From: JACDET01 sp038253825
Lineage (GTDB): Bacteria > Patescibacteriota > Microgenomatia > Levybacterales > UBA12049
NCBI GenBank assembly: GCA_038253825.1
Contig: JBBSGT010000016.1
Span: 1 to 27,484, forward strand
DNA length: 27,484 nt
Reading direction: 5' to 3'
Below, piece after piece: positions 1 to 7,716 of the stretch. How positions within the stretch are numbered: position 1 is the first letter of the stretch; each line of letters starts with the position of its first letter. Under the pieces are notes generated by a model. It made no database searches. It was not told the origin of the DNA and saw only the letters and a program-made list of their open reading frames with translations. The position numbers and the translations under genes are program-made.

Positions 1-134
1 GTGAGATATTGAGATACATACCTCTATTTTACTCCCATTAGGTACCCCAAAACAGCTGGAAAAATCACCAAAAACAGTGTTTTTAGGCACAAATACTAAA
101 CGGATTAATTAAAAAGTGGCTTTTTTCCTTGAAG

Positions 135-611
135 TCAGGAATCTCTTTCCTTAGCTGCAATACCTAAATGCTCATCTCTTACGCTCCAACTCAAAATTGG
201 ACTTTGTAAGCCCATAAGCCCTATGGGTGCATTGTGGTGTCTGTCCCAAATGATATACCTTATTTGCCGACCATAAGCTTTTTCATATGGCAAACTCCAC
301 CAAACTAAATTCCACCATTTGAAAATTGTTTCATATTTCGTCCCTGGCTTAACCTGAATGATCCGTGGATCTATTTTATTTACATCTAATTTACTCCCAT
401 CGATCATATACTGTTCAATCAAAGGTTTGTTTTTCAAAATGAAATCTATACTTTTAGTAATTCGTTCAGCCTTTGCTCGATAATGTACACTTCTTTTTAC
501 TTCGCGATCTGGATTATCTAGTATAAAACTACTGCCCTCAATTTTATATCCTTGCTTTTGTAGCGTTACCAATACATGTTCTTTTAGCTCAGGGGCTGTT
601 AGAGGTTGCAT
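135..611 (-). CDS. DUF4338 (Druantia DruA-like) protein, C-terminally truncated
   Basis: The 158-aa product matches the N-terminal part of DUF4338 proteins, the family that includes DruA of the Druantia anti-phage system. The recognisable block is at residues 99-151: the tryptophan-rich WWNLVWWSLPY, then GRQIRYIIWD, then GLMGLQSPILSWSVRD followed by HLGI. Family members normally run well beyond this block, but here the frame stops seven residues after HLGI. The 134 bp left to the window edge show no continuation in any frame of the same strand, so the gene looks broken. The start is the ATG at 609-611, six bases after a -10-like TACTAT. No other Druantia gene is nearby. The family call rests on recalled motif similarity; the function of a fragment is doubtful. 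Confidence 0.62.
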   Translation of the reverse strand: MQPLTAPELKEHVLVTLQKQGYKIEGSSFILDNPDREVKRSVHYRAKAERITKSIDFILKNKPLIEQYMIDGSKLDVNKIDPRIIQVKPGTKYETIFKWWNLVWWSLPYEKAYGRQIRYIIWDRHHNAPIGLMGLQSPILSWSVRDEHLGIAAKERDS

Positions 612-617
612 AATTCT

Positions 618-626
618 ATAGTAGCA
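618..626 (-). promoter_or_regulatory. Extended -10 promoter of the DruA-like gene
   Basis: On the minus strand this reads TGC-TACTAT, an extended -10. Its 3' end is six bases before the ATG at 611, so transcription would start at the start codon (leaderless). No convincing -35 is seen. The rest of the 612-704 gap is AT-rich, with a weak TTATTAT/ATAATAA dyad. Confidence 0.4.
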
Positions 627-704
627 TAAATTTATTAGTGAATATTTTCCTACTTATTATTTTTATAATAATCTATCACCCGGGAGGTTAAATAGCTACG
701 CCAT

Positions 705-3488
705 CTAGGAAATATTCGGATAATGGCATTTTTTCCATTTCTTACCGCTGCCGCACCAGCAGGGGTCATTGCGGGAGAGTTTTGGTTTTGTGTCAGATGC
801 TTTTGATTTGGATTCTGAAATTTCACTTTCGGGTGTGTTGGTTATCATCTTTCTTGCCGGAGCAGTAGGAGCTGCTTCCGGATGAAGAGCACCTGAGTGC
901 ACACTGCCATCTGCGTGGGTATGCGTCTGCGTATCATGGATGTGTCCTGATGCGCCATGCGGTGGATTTGCTGTAGGTGCTTGTTGGACTTGCACTTTAT
1001 AAATTCGATGGACGATCTCATCATCAATTGTCCACACAAGCTGTTCAAACATTCTGAACGCTTCATTTTTGTATTCTACCAAAGGATCACGCTGTGCATA
1101 ACCGCGAAGTCCGATTCCCTGACGCAGGTTATCAATTGCGTCCAGATGATTCATCCACAAATTATCGATAACAGAGAGCATAACATGTTTCTCAATTTGT
1201 CGCGCCATTGATGCGCCTAACTGCTCTTCCCGTTTGTCATAGATATCATCGGATAGCTTGGTCAGATATTCAATCTTTTCATCTGCATTGTGGTACTGTT
1301 CAAGTTGTTTTACCAATTGTTGCTGTGAAGGCTCATCAAACGGGATAATCATCACTAGTCCTTTCATAATTTCTTCGTTAAGGGTTTCGCTGCCGGTCTC
1401 ATGATTGGAAATGGTCAGTTCTACCAAACTCCCAATAGCAGCATGCACTTTGCCCCGCATATCGTCTTTTAAGGTACTTGTTTCATCAAGCGGTTGTTCA
1501 AGAATTTTGCGGCGGCGACCATAAATAATTTCACGTTGTTTGTTGAGGACATCATCATATTCGACCAGATGCTTTCGGGTATCGAAATTAAATCCTTCGA
1601 CTTTCACCTGAGCATTCTCTATAGATTTAGAAACCAGCGCGTGTTCAAGCGGTACGTCCTCCGGCATATTAAAGCGTGTCATCAAGCCGGCAATACGATC
1701 ACCACCAAAAAGTCTCATGATTTCATCGTCCAAGGCGACGAAGAAACGAGAAGCCCCAGGATCACCTTGTCGACCTGATCGGCCACGAAGCTGGTTGTCG
1801 ATGCGACGAGATTCATGACGCTCGGTACCAATGACAAACAAACCACCCATATCCAAAACTTCTTGGTGCTCTTTTTCCCATTGTTTGTATTCTTTGGAAT
1901 CGCGATCAACGGTACCATCCAATTTCTTGGGCGTTTCGCCACCCAGAACAATATCAACTCCACGACCTGCCATGTTTGTCGCGACAGTAACCGCATTCTT
2001 TTTACCAGCATTAGAAATAATTTCTGCTTCCCGAATGTGATTTTTTGCGTTGAGGACTTCATGTTTGATTTTGCGACGGCGGAGTAATTCTGCAATGATT
2101 TCATTTTTATCAATCGCCGTGGTCCCGACCAAAACAGGTTGACCTTTTTTGTGCGCTTCTTCGATTGCGTCAACAGCTGCGGAATATTTCGCACGAGAAG
2201 TTTTATAGACTGCATCGGCATGATCTAGTCGTTGGATTTGACGATAGGTAGGGATGACAACAACGTCTAATTTGTAAATCTTTCGGAATTCCTCAGCTTC
2301 GGTCAAGGCAGTACCCGTCATACCTGCCAATCGCTCATACATACGGAAGTAGTTCTGCAAAGAAACAGTCGCCAAGGTCTTTGATTCACGTTGGATTTCT
2401 ACTCCTTCTTTGGCTTCAATCGCTTGATGGATACCTTCTGAGAGCCGACGACCTTCAAGCAGTCGCCCGGTAAATTCATCAACCAAAATAACTTGATTAT
2501 CTTTGACGATATATTCTTTTTCTCGATGAAATAATGCGCGGGCCTTCAATGCAGCTTCTAAGTGATAGACTGTATCAAAATCTTTCTCATAAATATCTTT
2601 AATTCCATATAATTTCTCAACTTTTCCGATACCGTGGTCAGTCAAATGTGCCGTGCGAAATTTCTCATCTATTTTATAATCAGTATCCGGTGATAACTTC
2701 TCAATGACTTTTGCGTATTCATAATACCGTTGGGAAGGAGATTCATCAGGTGCGGAAATAATGTGCGGTGTTCTCGCTTCATCAATAAGAACAGAATCAA
2801 CCTCATCAACAATAGCGTAGTAATAACCACGTTGGACAACATTGGCGAGATCTTGTGCCATATTATCGCGAAGATAATCAAAACCAAATTCTGAATTAAT
2901 GCCATACGTCACATCAGAATCATATGCTTCTTTACGAGTGATTGATCTAAGATGGAGCAAACGGTAGTCTGTGGCTTCTGCATTCGTAAATTCCGGATCA
3001 TAGAGAAAAGACTGATCATTAATCATGGCTGAGACACTGACACCAAGCATATGAAAGATGGGTCCCATCCAACCTGCATCTCGACGGGCTAGATAATCAT
3101 TGACCGTAACTAAATGTGCACCTTTCCCCATAAGACTATGGAGATAAAGAGCAGTGACAGCAGTTAAGGTTTTTCCTTCACCAGTTTTTTGTTCAGCGAC
3201 TTTTCCTTGCGCAAGGACGATACCACCCATGAGCTGCTGATCAAAATGCCGCAAACCAAGCGCTCGTCGCGAAGCTTCACGTACCAAAGCAAAAGCTTCG
3301 GGCAACACTTTCATGATATCCTCACCGTCTCTAAGTCGCGCTTTAAATTCCTCTGTCTTTTTAATAATATCTTTATCTTTTAGTTTTTTGACAGAGTCCT
3401 CTAAACTATTGATCTTATCAACGAGTGGTGCAAGCTTTTTAACCTCTGCATTATTGGGGTCGAAAAATTTATTGATGATGCCTAACAT
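705..3488 (-). CDS. secA: Preprotein translocase ATPase SecA
   Basis: SecA is the cytoplasmic ATPase motor that drives proteins through SecYEG. The 927-aa product is full length. Walker A is KTGEGKT at 101-107, with VTVNDYLARRDA following. The DEAD-type box is DEVDS at 228-232 within IVDEVDSVLIDEART. The helicase-like GTERHESRRIDNQLRGRSGRQGD motif is in the second ATPase half. A C-terminal zinc site is intact as CWC (910-912) and CH (921-922), the SecB/ribosome-binding tail of the family. A histidine-rich stretch lies at 844-869 between the helical scaffold and the zinc tail. A longer segment than in E. coli occurs at about 160-195, after the ND of the ATPase core. The gene follows serS by 61 bp and may share its transcript, though a -10-like element lies just ahead of its own ATG. 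Confidence 0.98.
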   Translation of the reverse strand: MLGIINKFFDPNNAEVKKLAPLVDKINSLEDSVKKLKDKDIIKKTEEFKARLRDGEDIMKVLPEAFALVREASRRALGLRHFDQQLMGGIVLAQGKVAEQKTGEGKTLTAVTALYLHSLMGKGAHLVTVNDYLARRDAGWMGPIFHMLGVSVSAMINDQSFLYDPEFTNAEATDYRLLHLRSITRKEAYDSDVTYGINSEFGFDYLRDNMAQDLANVVQRGYYYAIVDEVDSVLIDEARTPHIISAPDESPSQRYYEYAKVIEKLSPDTDYKIDEKFRTAHLTDHGIGKVEKLYGIKDIYEKDFDTVYHLEAALKARALFHREKEYIVKDNQVILVDEFTGRLLEGRRLSEGIHQAIEAKEGVEIQRESKTLATVSLQNYFRMYERLAGMTGTALTEAEEFRKIYKLDVVVIPTYRQIQRLDHADAVYKTSRAKYSAAVDAIEEAHKKGQPVLVGTTAIDKNEIIAELLRRRKIKHEVLNAKNHIREAEIISNAGKKNAVTVATNMAGRGVDIVLGGETPKKLDGTVDRDSKEYKQWEKEHQEVLDMGGLFVIGTERHESRRIDNQLRGRSGRQGDPGASRFFVALDDEIMRLFGGDRIAGLMTRFNMPEDVPLEHALVSKSIENAQVKVEGFNFDTRKHLVEYDDVLNKQREIIYGRRRKILEQPLDETSTLKDDMRGKVHAAIGSLVELTISNHETGSETLNEEIMKGLVMIIPFDEPSQQQLVKQLEQYHNADEKIEYLTKLSDDIYDKREEQLGASMARQIEKHVMLSVIDNLWMNHLDAIDNLRQGIGLRGYAQRDPLVEYKNEAFRMFEQLVWTIDDEIVHRIYKVQVQQAPTANPPHGASGHIHDTQTHTHADGSVHSGALHPEAAPTAPARKMITNTPESEISESKSKASDTKPKLSRNDPCWCGSGKKWKKCHYPNIS

Positions 3489-3496
3489 GTTCGTTT

Positions 3497-3505
3497 AGTG
3501 TAGCA
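3497..3505 (-). promoter_or_regulatory. Possible extended -10 ahead of secA
   Basis: The minus strand reads TGC-TACACT, ending eight bases before the secA ATG. There is no good -35. If used, it would give a nearly leaderless secA mRNA independent of serS. Confidence 0.35.
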
Positions 3506-3549
3506 TATTGCAGCCTCAAAAGAAACAGCAAAGTAGCTGAAGAGAAGTC

Positions 3550-4806
3550 TTATTTTTTTACTTCTATTTTGTCTTTACCCATGTATTTTCGTAATACGTC
3601 AGGCACAACAACACTACCATCTTCTTGTTGATAATTTTCCAAAATCGTGACAATCGGACGATTCATCGAAAAAGCTGTACCATTGAGCACCTGTAAATAC
3701 TTTCGGTCTTTACCATCTTGATATTTCATGTTGAGTCGGCGGGATTGGAAATCAGTAACGGTCGATGCGGATGTTACTTCCCGATATTTTCCCTGCGTGG
3801 GGATCCAGGCTTCGATATCATACTTTCTCGCGGCATTAAACCCTAAGTCACCAGTACAAATTCTCAGGACTTGATAGGGTATCTCAAGCATTTGAAAAAA
3901 CTTTTCTTCAATCGAAAGGAGATACTCATGCTCTTTATCATCTTCACCTTCGGCAACAAACGATACCATTTCTACTTTGTTAAACTGATGTACACGGAAA
4001 ATGCCTCGCGTATCCTTACCATAACTACCTGCTTCTCGACGGAAGGATGAAGAATAACTGACATAGCGTCGTGGCAAATCTTCTTTTTGCAACACATCAT
4101 TCATATGTAGCGGAACAACTGATTGTTCTGATGTTCCAACTAAGTACAAACCATCTTTATCGAGGGAAAAAATATTTTCCGACTCTCCCATAGCCGTATA
4201 CCCCAAACCTTCCATAATATCTTGTTTGATAAGAACAGGTGGACTGACAGGTATAAAACCTTCCTTCGTGAGCGTGTCAAACGCCAACTGCCGCAAGGAA
4301 GCCTCAAGCAATGCGCCATCGCCCAAAAGATAGTCAAACCGTGCCCCACTCACCAGTGCAGCTTGTTTGACATTGATAATACCTAAGGATTCACCCAATT
4401 CTAAATGATCTTTTGGCTTGAAAGTGAATTCTCTTGGTTCTCCAACTGTTTTGATAACTTCATTTTCAGAATCATCCTTGCCGACTTTGACATCTGGTTT
4501 GGAAGGGTTTGGAATAGTCAGGAGCAAAGCCTTCAGTTCAGATTCAATTTTTTGAAATACTTGTTCTTTTTTATCAAGCTCTTCTTTTACTTTCTTGCCT
4601 TTTTCGACTTGCTCAGAAGTTGGCTTACCTTTGATACTTTTCGCAATGGTATTTCGTTCTTCACGAAGTGTTTGAATTTCCCGTTGAAGACTTTGGAATT
4701 GATTATCAAGTTCAAGAATCTTTTCAATATCGATGGTTGCTCCTTTGGCCGCAGCGGCCTGCTGAATTTCTTGAGGTTTTTCGCGAATAAGATTTATATC
4801 TACCAT
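3550..4806 (-). CDS. serS: Serine--tRNA ligase
   Basis: Cytoplasmic class II aminoacyl-tRNA synthetase that charges tRNA-Ser. The 418-aa product has the usual length and order: an N-terminal long coiled-coil arm (about residues 28-95, alternating Lys/Glu/Leu) that reaches the tRNA variable arm, then the catalytic domain. The serine-binding TSE motif is at 225-227. Class II motif 2 is FRREAGSYG at 255-263, followed by RGIFRVHQF. Motif 3 is near the C terminus, read as NGTAFSMNRP with ILENYQ. The start ATG is the first in frame after a TTGCCA-N17-TATAAT promoter and has no Shine-Dalgarno. secA lies 61 bp downstream on the same strand. Confidence 0.97.
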   Translation of the reverse strand: MVDINLIREKPQEIQQAAAAKGATIDIEKILELDNQFQSLQREIQTLREERNTIAKSIKGKPTSEQVEKGKKVKEELDKKEQVFQKIESELKALLLTIPNPSKPDVKVGKDDSENEVIKTVGEPREFTFKPKDHLELGESLGIINVKQAALVSGARFDYLLGDGALLEASLRQLAFDTLTKEGFIPVSPPVLIKQDIMEGLGYTAMGESENIFSLDKDGLYLVGTSEQSVVPLHMNDVLQKEDLPRRYVSYSSSFRREAGSYGKDTRGIFRVHQFNKVEMVSFVAEGEDDKEHEYLLSIEEKFFQMLEIPYQVLRICTGDLGFNAARKYDIEAWIPTQGKYREVTSASTVTDFQSRRLNMKYQDGKDRKYLQVLNGTAFSMNRPIVTILENYQQEDGSVVVPDVLRKYMGKDKIEVKK

Positions 4807-4847
4807 ATAATAAATGGGTTCAGAATGACAACCAAACTATAACTGAA

Positions 4848-4876
4848 ATTATACTGTTTTTGGTGAAGCTTGGCAA
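4848..4876 (-). promoter_or_regulatory. serS promoter
   Basis: Minus-strand TTGCCA (4871-4876), a 17-bp spacer, then a perfect TATAAT (4848-4853). It lies between the rpsT stop and the serS ATG and predicts a leader of about 35 nt. It makes serS(-secA) a unit separate from rpsT. Confidence 0.75.
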
Positions 4877-4889
4877 CGAAAAACTATTC

Positions 4890-5282
4890 TTATTTAGCTT
4901 TTTTAGCAGATGAGGCTTTTACTGTCTTTTTCTCAGCTGATTTCGAAGCCTTGGTAGTTTGCTTTGTTGTTTTCGCATTTTTTGTCAATTTGTTTACTTT
5001 CTTCTTTGGAGCTGCTTTCTTTGGTGCAGTCGTGCTAAAGGTTTTATCTGAAGCAACATGCTTGCTCAATGATGACTTCATGCGAGCTACTTTATTTTTG
5101 TTCAGCACATTCTTTTTGACTGCTTTATCCAAAGCACTAAATGCAGCACTGACGGACTCAACTTTTTTATCTACCTTAGCTTTTTTCAAAAGACTCTTGT
5201 AAGCGTCTTTCATTTTTTTGTTTTTTATGGTACGCTTTTTGTCCTGCTTAAGTTTTTTCTTGGCGTGTTTTAGTATTGGCAT
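4890..5282 (-). CDS. rpsT: Small ribosomal subunit protein bS20 with long basic tail
   Basis: Primary 16S rRNA-binding protein of the small subunit. Residues 1-80 fit bS20: MPILKHAKKKLKQDKKR at the start, then a helical region with SAFSALDKAVKKNVLNKNKVARMKS-like content ending the family core. The usual length is about 85-90 aa, but this one is 130 aa. Residues 81-130 form an extension rich in Lys, Ala, Thr and Ser (17 Lys in 50), with APKKAAPKKK-type repeats reminiscent of histone H1-like tails. It is a single-gene unit with its own promoter, divergent from murJ. The start ATG is six bases from the -10, so the mRNA is probably leaderless. The S20 call is firm for the core; the role of the tail is unknown. 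Confidence 0.93.
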   Translation of the reverse strand: MPILKHAKKKLKQDKKRTIKNKKMKDAYKSLLKKAKVDKKVESVSAAFSALDKAVKKNVLNKNKVARMKSSLSKHVASDKTFSTTAPKKAAPKKKVNKLTKNAKTTKQTTKASKSAEKKTVKASSAKKAK

Positions 5283-5288
5283 TTTGTA

Positions 5289-5317
5289 ATTTTAGCATGA
5301 TATACTTAAAAAAACAA
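5289..5317 (-). promoter_or_regulatory. rpsT promoter (leaderless)
   Basis: Minus-strand TTGTTT (5312-5317), a 17-bp spacer ending in TGC, and TAAAAT (5289-5294), an extended -10. Six bases separate it from the rpsT ATG, placing the expected transcription start on the A of ATG. The rest of the 5283-5417 gap shows no clear murJ promoter. Confidence 0.7.
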
Positions 5318-5417
5318 TAATCACAACAATATACACGCATTATGCTGTAATTCAGAGCTTCATGTAAATGTATGCCATTACCGATTGTTACTTTGTTGCT
5401 GAAATTATTGACACTGT

Positions 5418-7085
5418 ATGCGTAAAGGATTTCTATCCAAAAGTCTTGATTTATTGACTCGTCGGCAAACGAATATTCTTTCGGCGGCGTTTGTAATCAT
5501 GCTCACGGTTATTATTTCCCAATTATTGGGACTTATTCGCCAAAGACTATTGGTAAGTCTTTTTCATGCCTCCAATACTCTTGGAATCTACTTGTATGCA
5601 ACACAGCTCCCCGATACACTCTTTCAGTTAACAATCGCTGCAGCACTCTCTTCAGCTTTTATTCCTGTCTTTGCAGATTATCTAACAAAGGGTAAAGAGC
5701 GGGAAGCGCATAAAATGGCCTCAACACTTTTAGCAGTCGGATTCATCGTATTTACTGTTCTTTCATTAATTTTGGCAGTCTTTGCTCGGGAGATTTTGCA
5801 AATTTTCAATTTGGGAGCGAACTTCTCTAATCAAGACATGATCTTGATGACAAATTTAACAAGAATCATCATTTTTGGAGAACTTCTATTTATTGTCGGG
5901 ACATTTTTTACCGCACTTTTGCAGTCCTACAATCATTTTTTTGTTCCGGGAATCGCCGTTGCGCTCTACAATCTCGGTATCATTCTGGGAGTTTTACTGT
6001 TCTCGCATACGCTAGGTATTTACGCGACTGCCATCGGTTCTATCTTGGGAGGAGTAATTTTTATACTTGTTCAGTTGCCACTCGCCAGGAAAGTTGGTTT
6101 TCATTTCACACCTGAGTTGTCGTATATCAAATCCGAAGGTGTAAAGAAAATTGGGAAATTAATGTGGCCGAGGACAATTTCAGTTATTGTTTTTCAATTT
6201 GGTACGATTGCAATCGGTTCATTTATTTCCTTCTTGAATGATCCAGGTCGTATGAATGTTATTTTTGATTTTGCTAAGATACTTGCATTTGCACCTGTAG
6301 CACTTTTTGGACAAACGATCGCGCAAGCAGCTTTTCCTGTCCTTTCTCGAGAGAAAGACAGACCGGAAGAATTTAGAACTACTTTTATCAATAGCTTTAA
6401 TCAGATGTTATACCTTGTCCTGCCAGTCTCTGTTCTTATATTGGTTTTACGTATTCCGTTGGTTCGTCTCGTTTTTGGAGCATCAGGTTTTGACTGGGAA
6501 GCTACCAGATTGACCGGTCTGACATTGGCATACTTCAGTATCTCCATCTTTGCACAGTCGCTGATTGCACTCACCCTTCGAGCATTCTACGCACTGCATA
6601 ATACAAAAGTTCCGTTGATTGTAGGAGGTATCTCTACTGGTATTTTAATTATCCTAGCATATGTATTTATCACAAACTTTCATATGGGCGTTGAGAGTTT
6701 GGGTATCGCATTCTCAATCGCAAGCATCGTCCAGTTAATAATTCTCTTTTTATTGCTGGAAAAACGCCTCGGTGGTTTTGGCAAGCGAATTCTTTTTGCT
6801 TCCTGGTCAAAATTCTTTATTTCTTCCTTCCTTACAGCATTCGCGCTCTACCTTCCTCTGAAGCTACTTGATCAATCGGTATTTGATACTACCAGAACAG
6901 TTAATTTGATCCTCTTAACGGGCATCTCAAGCCTTTTCGGACTATCACTATATCTCTTCCTGACCTGGTTCTTAGATGTTAAAGAAGCGCAAGCTTACAT
7001 GCTCATGTTCAACAAGGTCGGCAATTGGAAAGATATCCTAAAAAAATCCCAAGAACTCCTTGGCACTGGGAAAGACAGTTCTTAA
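5418..7085 (+). CDS. murJ: Lipid II flippase MurJ (MviN family)
   Basis: Inner-membrane flippase of the MOP superfamily that moves the peptidoglycan precursor lipid II across the membrane. The 555-aa product is polytopic with about 14 hydrophobic segments. The first helix region carries SQLLGLIRQRLL, matching the conserved arginine-bearing TM1 of MurJ. The conserved LPDTLFQLTIAAALSSAFIPVF block at about residues 63-84 corresponds to LPN-L-R-FAEGAFSQAFVP of the family. The MurJ-typical pair of extra C-terminal helices is present. The gene stands alone, divergent from rpsT and convergent with the HAD gene (6-bp gap). No Shine-Dalgarno precedes the ATG. Wzx-like flippases are the nearest alternative, but length and N-terminal motifs favour MurJ. 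Confidence 0.93.
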   Translation: MRKGFLSKSLDLLTRRQTNILSAAFVIMLTVIISQLLGLIRQRLLVSLFHASNTLGIYLYATQLPDTLFQLTIAAALSSAFIPVFADYLTKGKEREAHKMASTLLAVGFIVFTVLSLILAVFAREILQIFNLGANFSNQDMILMTNLTRIIIFGELLFIVGTFFTALLQSYNHFFVPGIAVALYNLGIILGVLLFSHTLGIYATAIGSILGGVIFILVQLPLARKVGFHFTPELSYIKSEGVKKIGKLMWPRTISVIVFQFGTIAIGSFISFLNDPGRMNVIFDFAKILAFAPVALFGQTIAQAAFPVLSREKDRPEEFRTTFINSFNQMLYLVLPVSVLILVLRIPLVRLVFGASGFDWEATRLTGLTLAYFSISIFAQSLIALTLRAFYALHNTKVPLIVGGISTGILIILAYVFITNFHMGVESLGIAFSIASIVQLIILFLLLEKRLGGFGKRILFASWSKFFISSFLTAFALYLPLKLLDQSVFDTTRTVNLILLTGISSLFGLSLYLFLTWFLDVKEAQAYMLMFNKVGNWKDILKKSQELLGTGKDSS

Positions 7086-7091
7086 AATCTA

Positions 7092-7703
7092 CTATATTAT
7101 TCCAACGGATTTCCATTCTTTCTGTAATGCTTCGTTATCGGTAAATAAGATCGCCTTCATACCAATAGCTTTTGCAATTTCTATGTTTCTTTCCGTATCA
7201 TCAATAAAGACACATTCTTCTGGTGATGCTCCAATGTCACTTATTACATATCTAAACGCATTTTCACCGTCCATTTTTGCCATTCCCATTTTAAATGATT
7301 TATACACCCCATCAAATTGTTCATAAATTGCTCTTTTACTATTTACTTGATCGTGCACATCAATTGTATCTGTAAGGAGATATACTTTATATTTCTTTCT
7401 TAGTAATTTGACTACTTCTAATAAATCTAGATTAGTCTCTTTTACTTGTTGTCCGTAATATAAGCGCCATTGTTTAAGAAGAGCATCGACAGACTCTTTA
7501 CTTTTGAATTCTTTTTTCATTTTTTCAAGCATCTCCTTTGAGGAAATAGTACCAGAATTAAGAGCTATCCGATATTTATCCCACAAAGTAAGTAAATCTT
7601 CTAACGAAGTCTCGGGAAATAATAGTGTGAGTATATGAGAAATAATTAACTTGCGGTGAAAAATGAGGACACCTCCCAGATCAAAAATGATTGCTTTGAT
7701 CAT
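7092..7703 (-). CDS. HAD-superfamily hydrolase (subfamily IA-like)
   Basis: A cytoplasmic haloacid-dehalogenase-fold protein, probably a small-molecule phosphatase; substrate unknown. The start is the ATG at 7701-7703, giving 203 aa beginning MIKAIIFDLGGVL. The same frame stays open upstream through the groEL 3' end, but that part has no HAD character and is rejected. Motif I is FDLGG at 7-11: the nucleophile Asp8 is present, but the usual second Asp (acid/base, +2) is Gly10, as in other DLGNV/DLGGV HADs. Motif II is the Thr in LLTDT (Thr111), motif III is probably Lys144, and motif IV is FIDDTERN with Asp168/Asp169. A helical cap occupies about 15-95. It starts 13 bp after the groEL stop, so it is probably co-transcribed with groES-groEL. 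Confidence 0.85.
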   Translation of the reverse strand: MIKAIIFDLGGVLIFHRKLIISHILTLLFPETSLEDLLTLWDKYRIALNSGTISSKEMLEKMKKEFKSKESVDALLKQWRLYYGQQVKETNLDLLEVVKLLRKKYKVYLLTDTIDVHDQVNSKRAIYEQFDGVYKSFKMGMAKMDGENAFRYVISDIGASPEECVFIDDTERNIEIAKAIGMKAILFTDNEALQKEWKSVGII

Positions 7704-7716
7704 GAAAAAGAAATGA

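Noticed and set aside
1..134. Remaining DUF4338 C-terminal half in another frame
   Set aside because: All frames of the relevant strand hit stops quickly and show no family motif.
640..690. AT-rich dyad (TTATTAT/ATAATAA) after secA as a terminator
   Set aside because: Weak A/T-only stem without a proper U-run; intergenic AT bias explains it.
1715..2221. 168-codon open frame on the same strand inside secA
   Set aside because: Out-of-frame shadow of the SecA ATPase core; the SecA frame is strongly conserved through this stretch.
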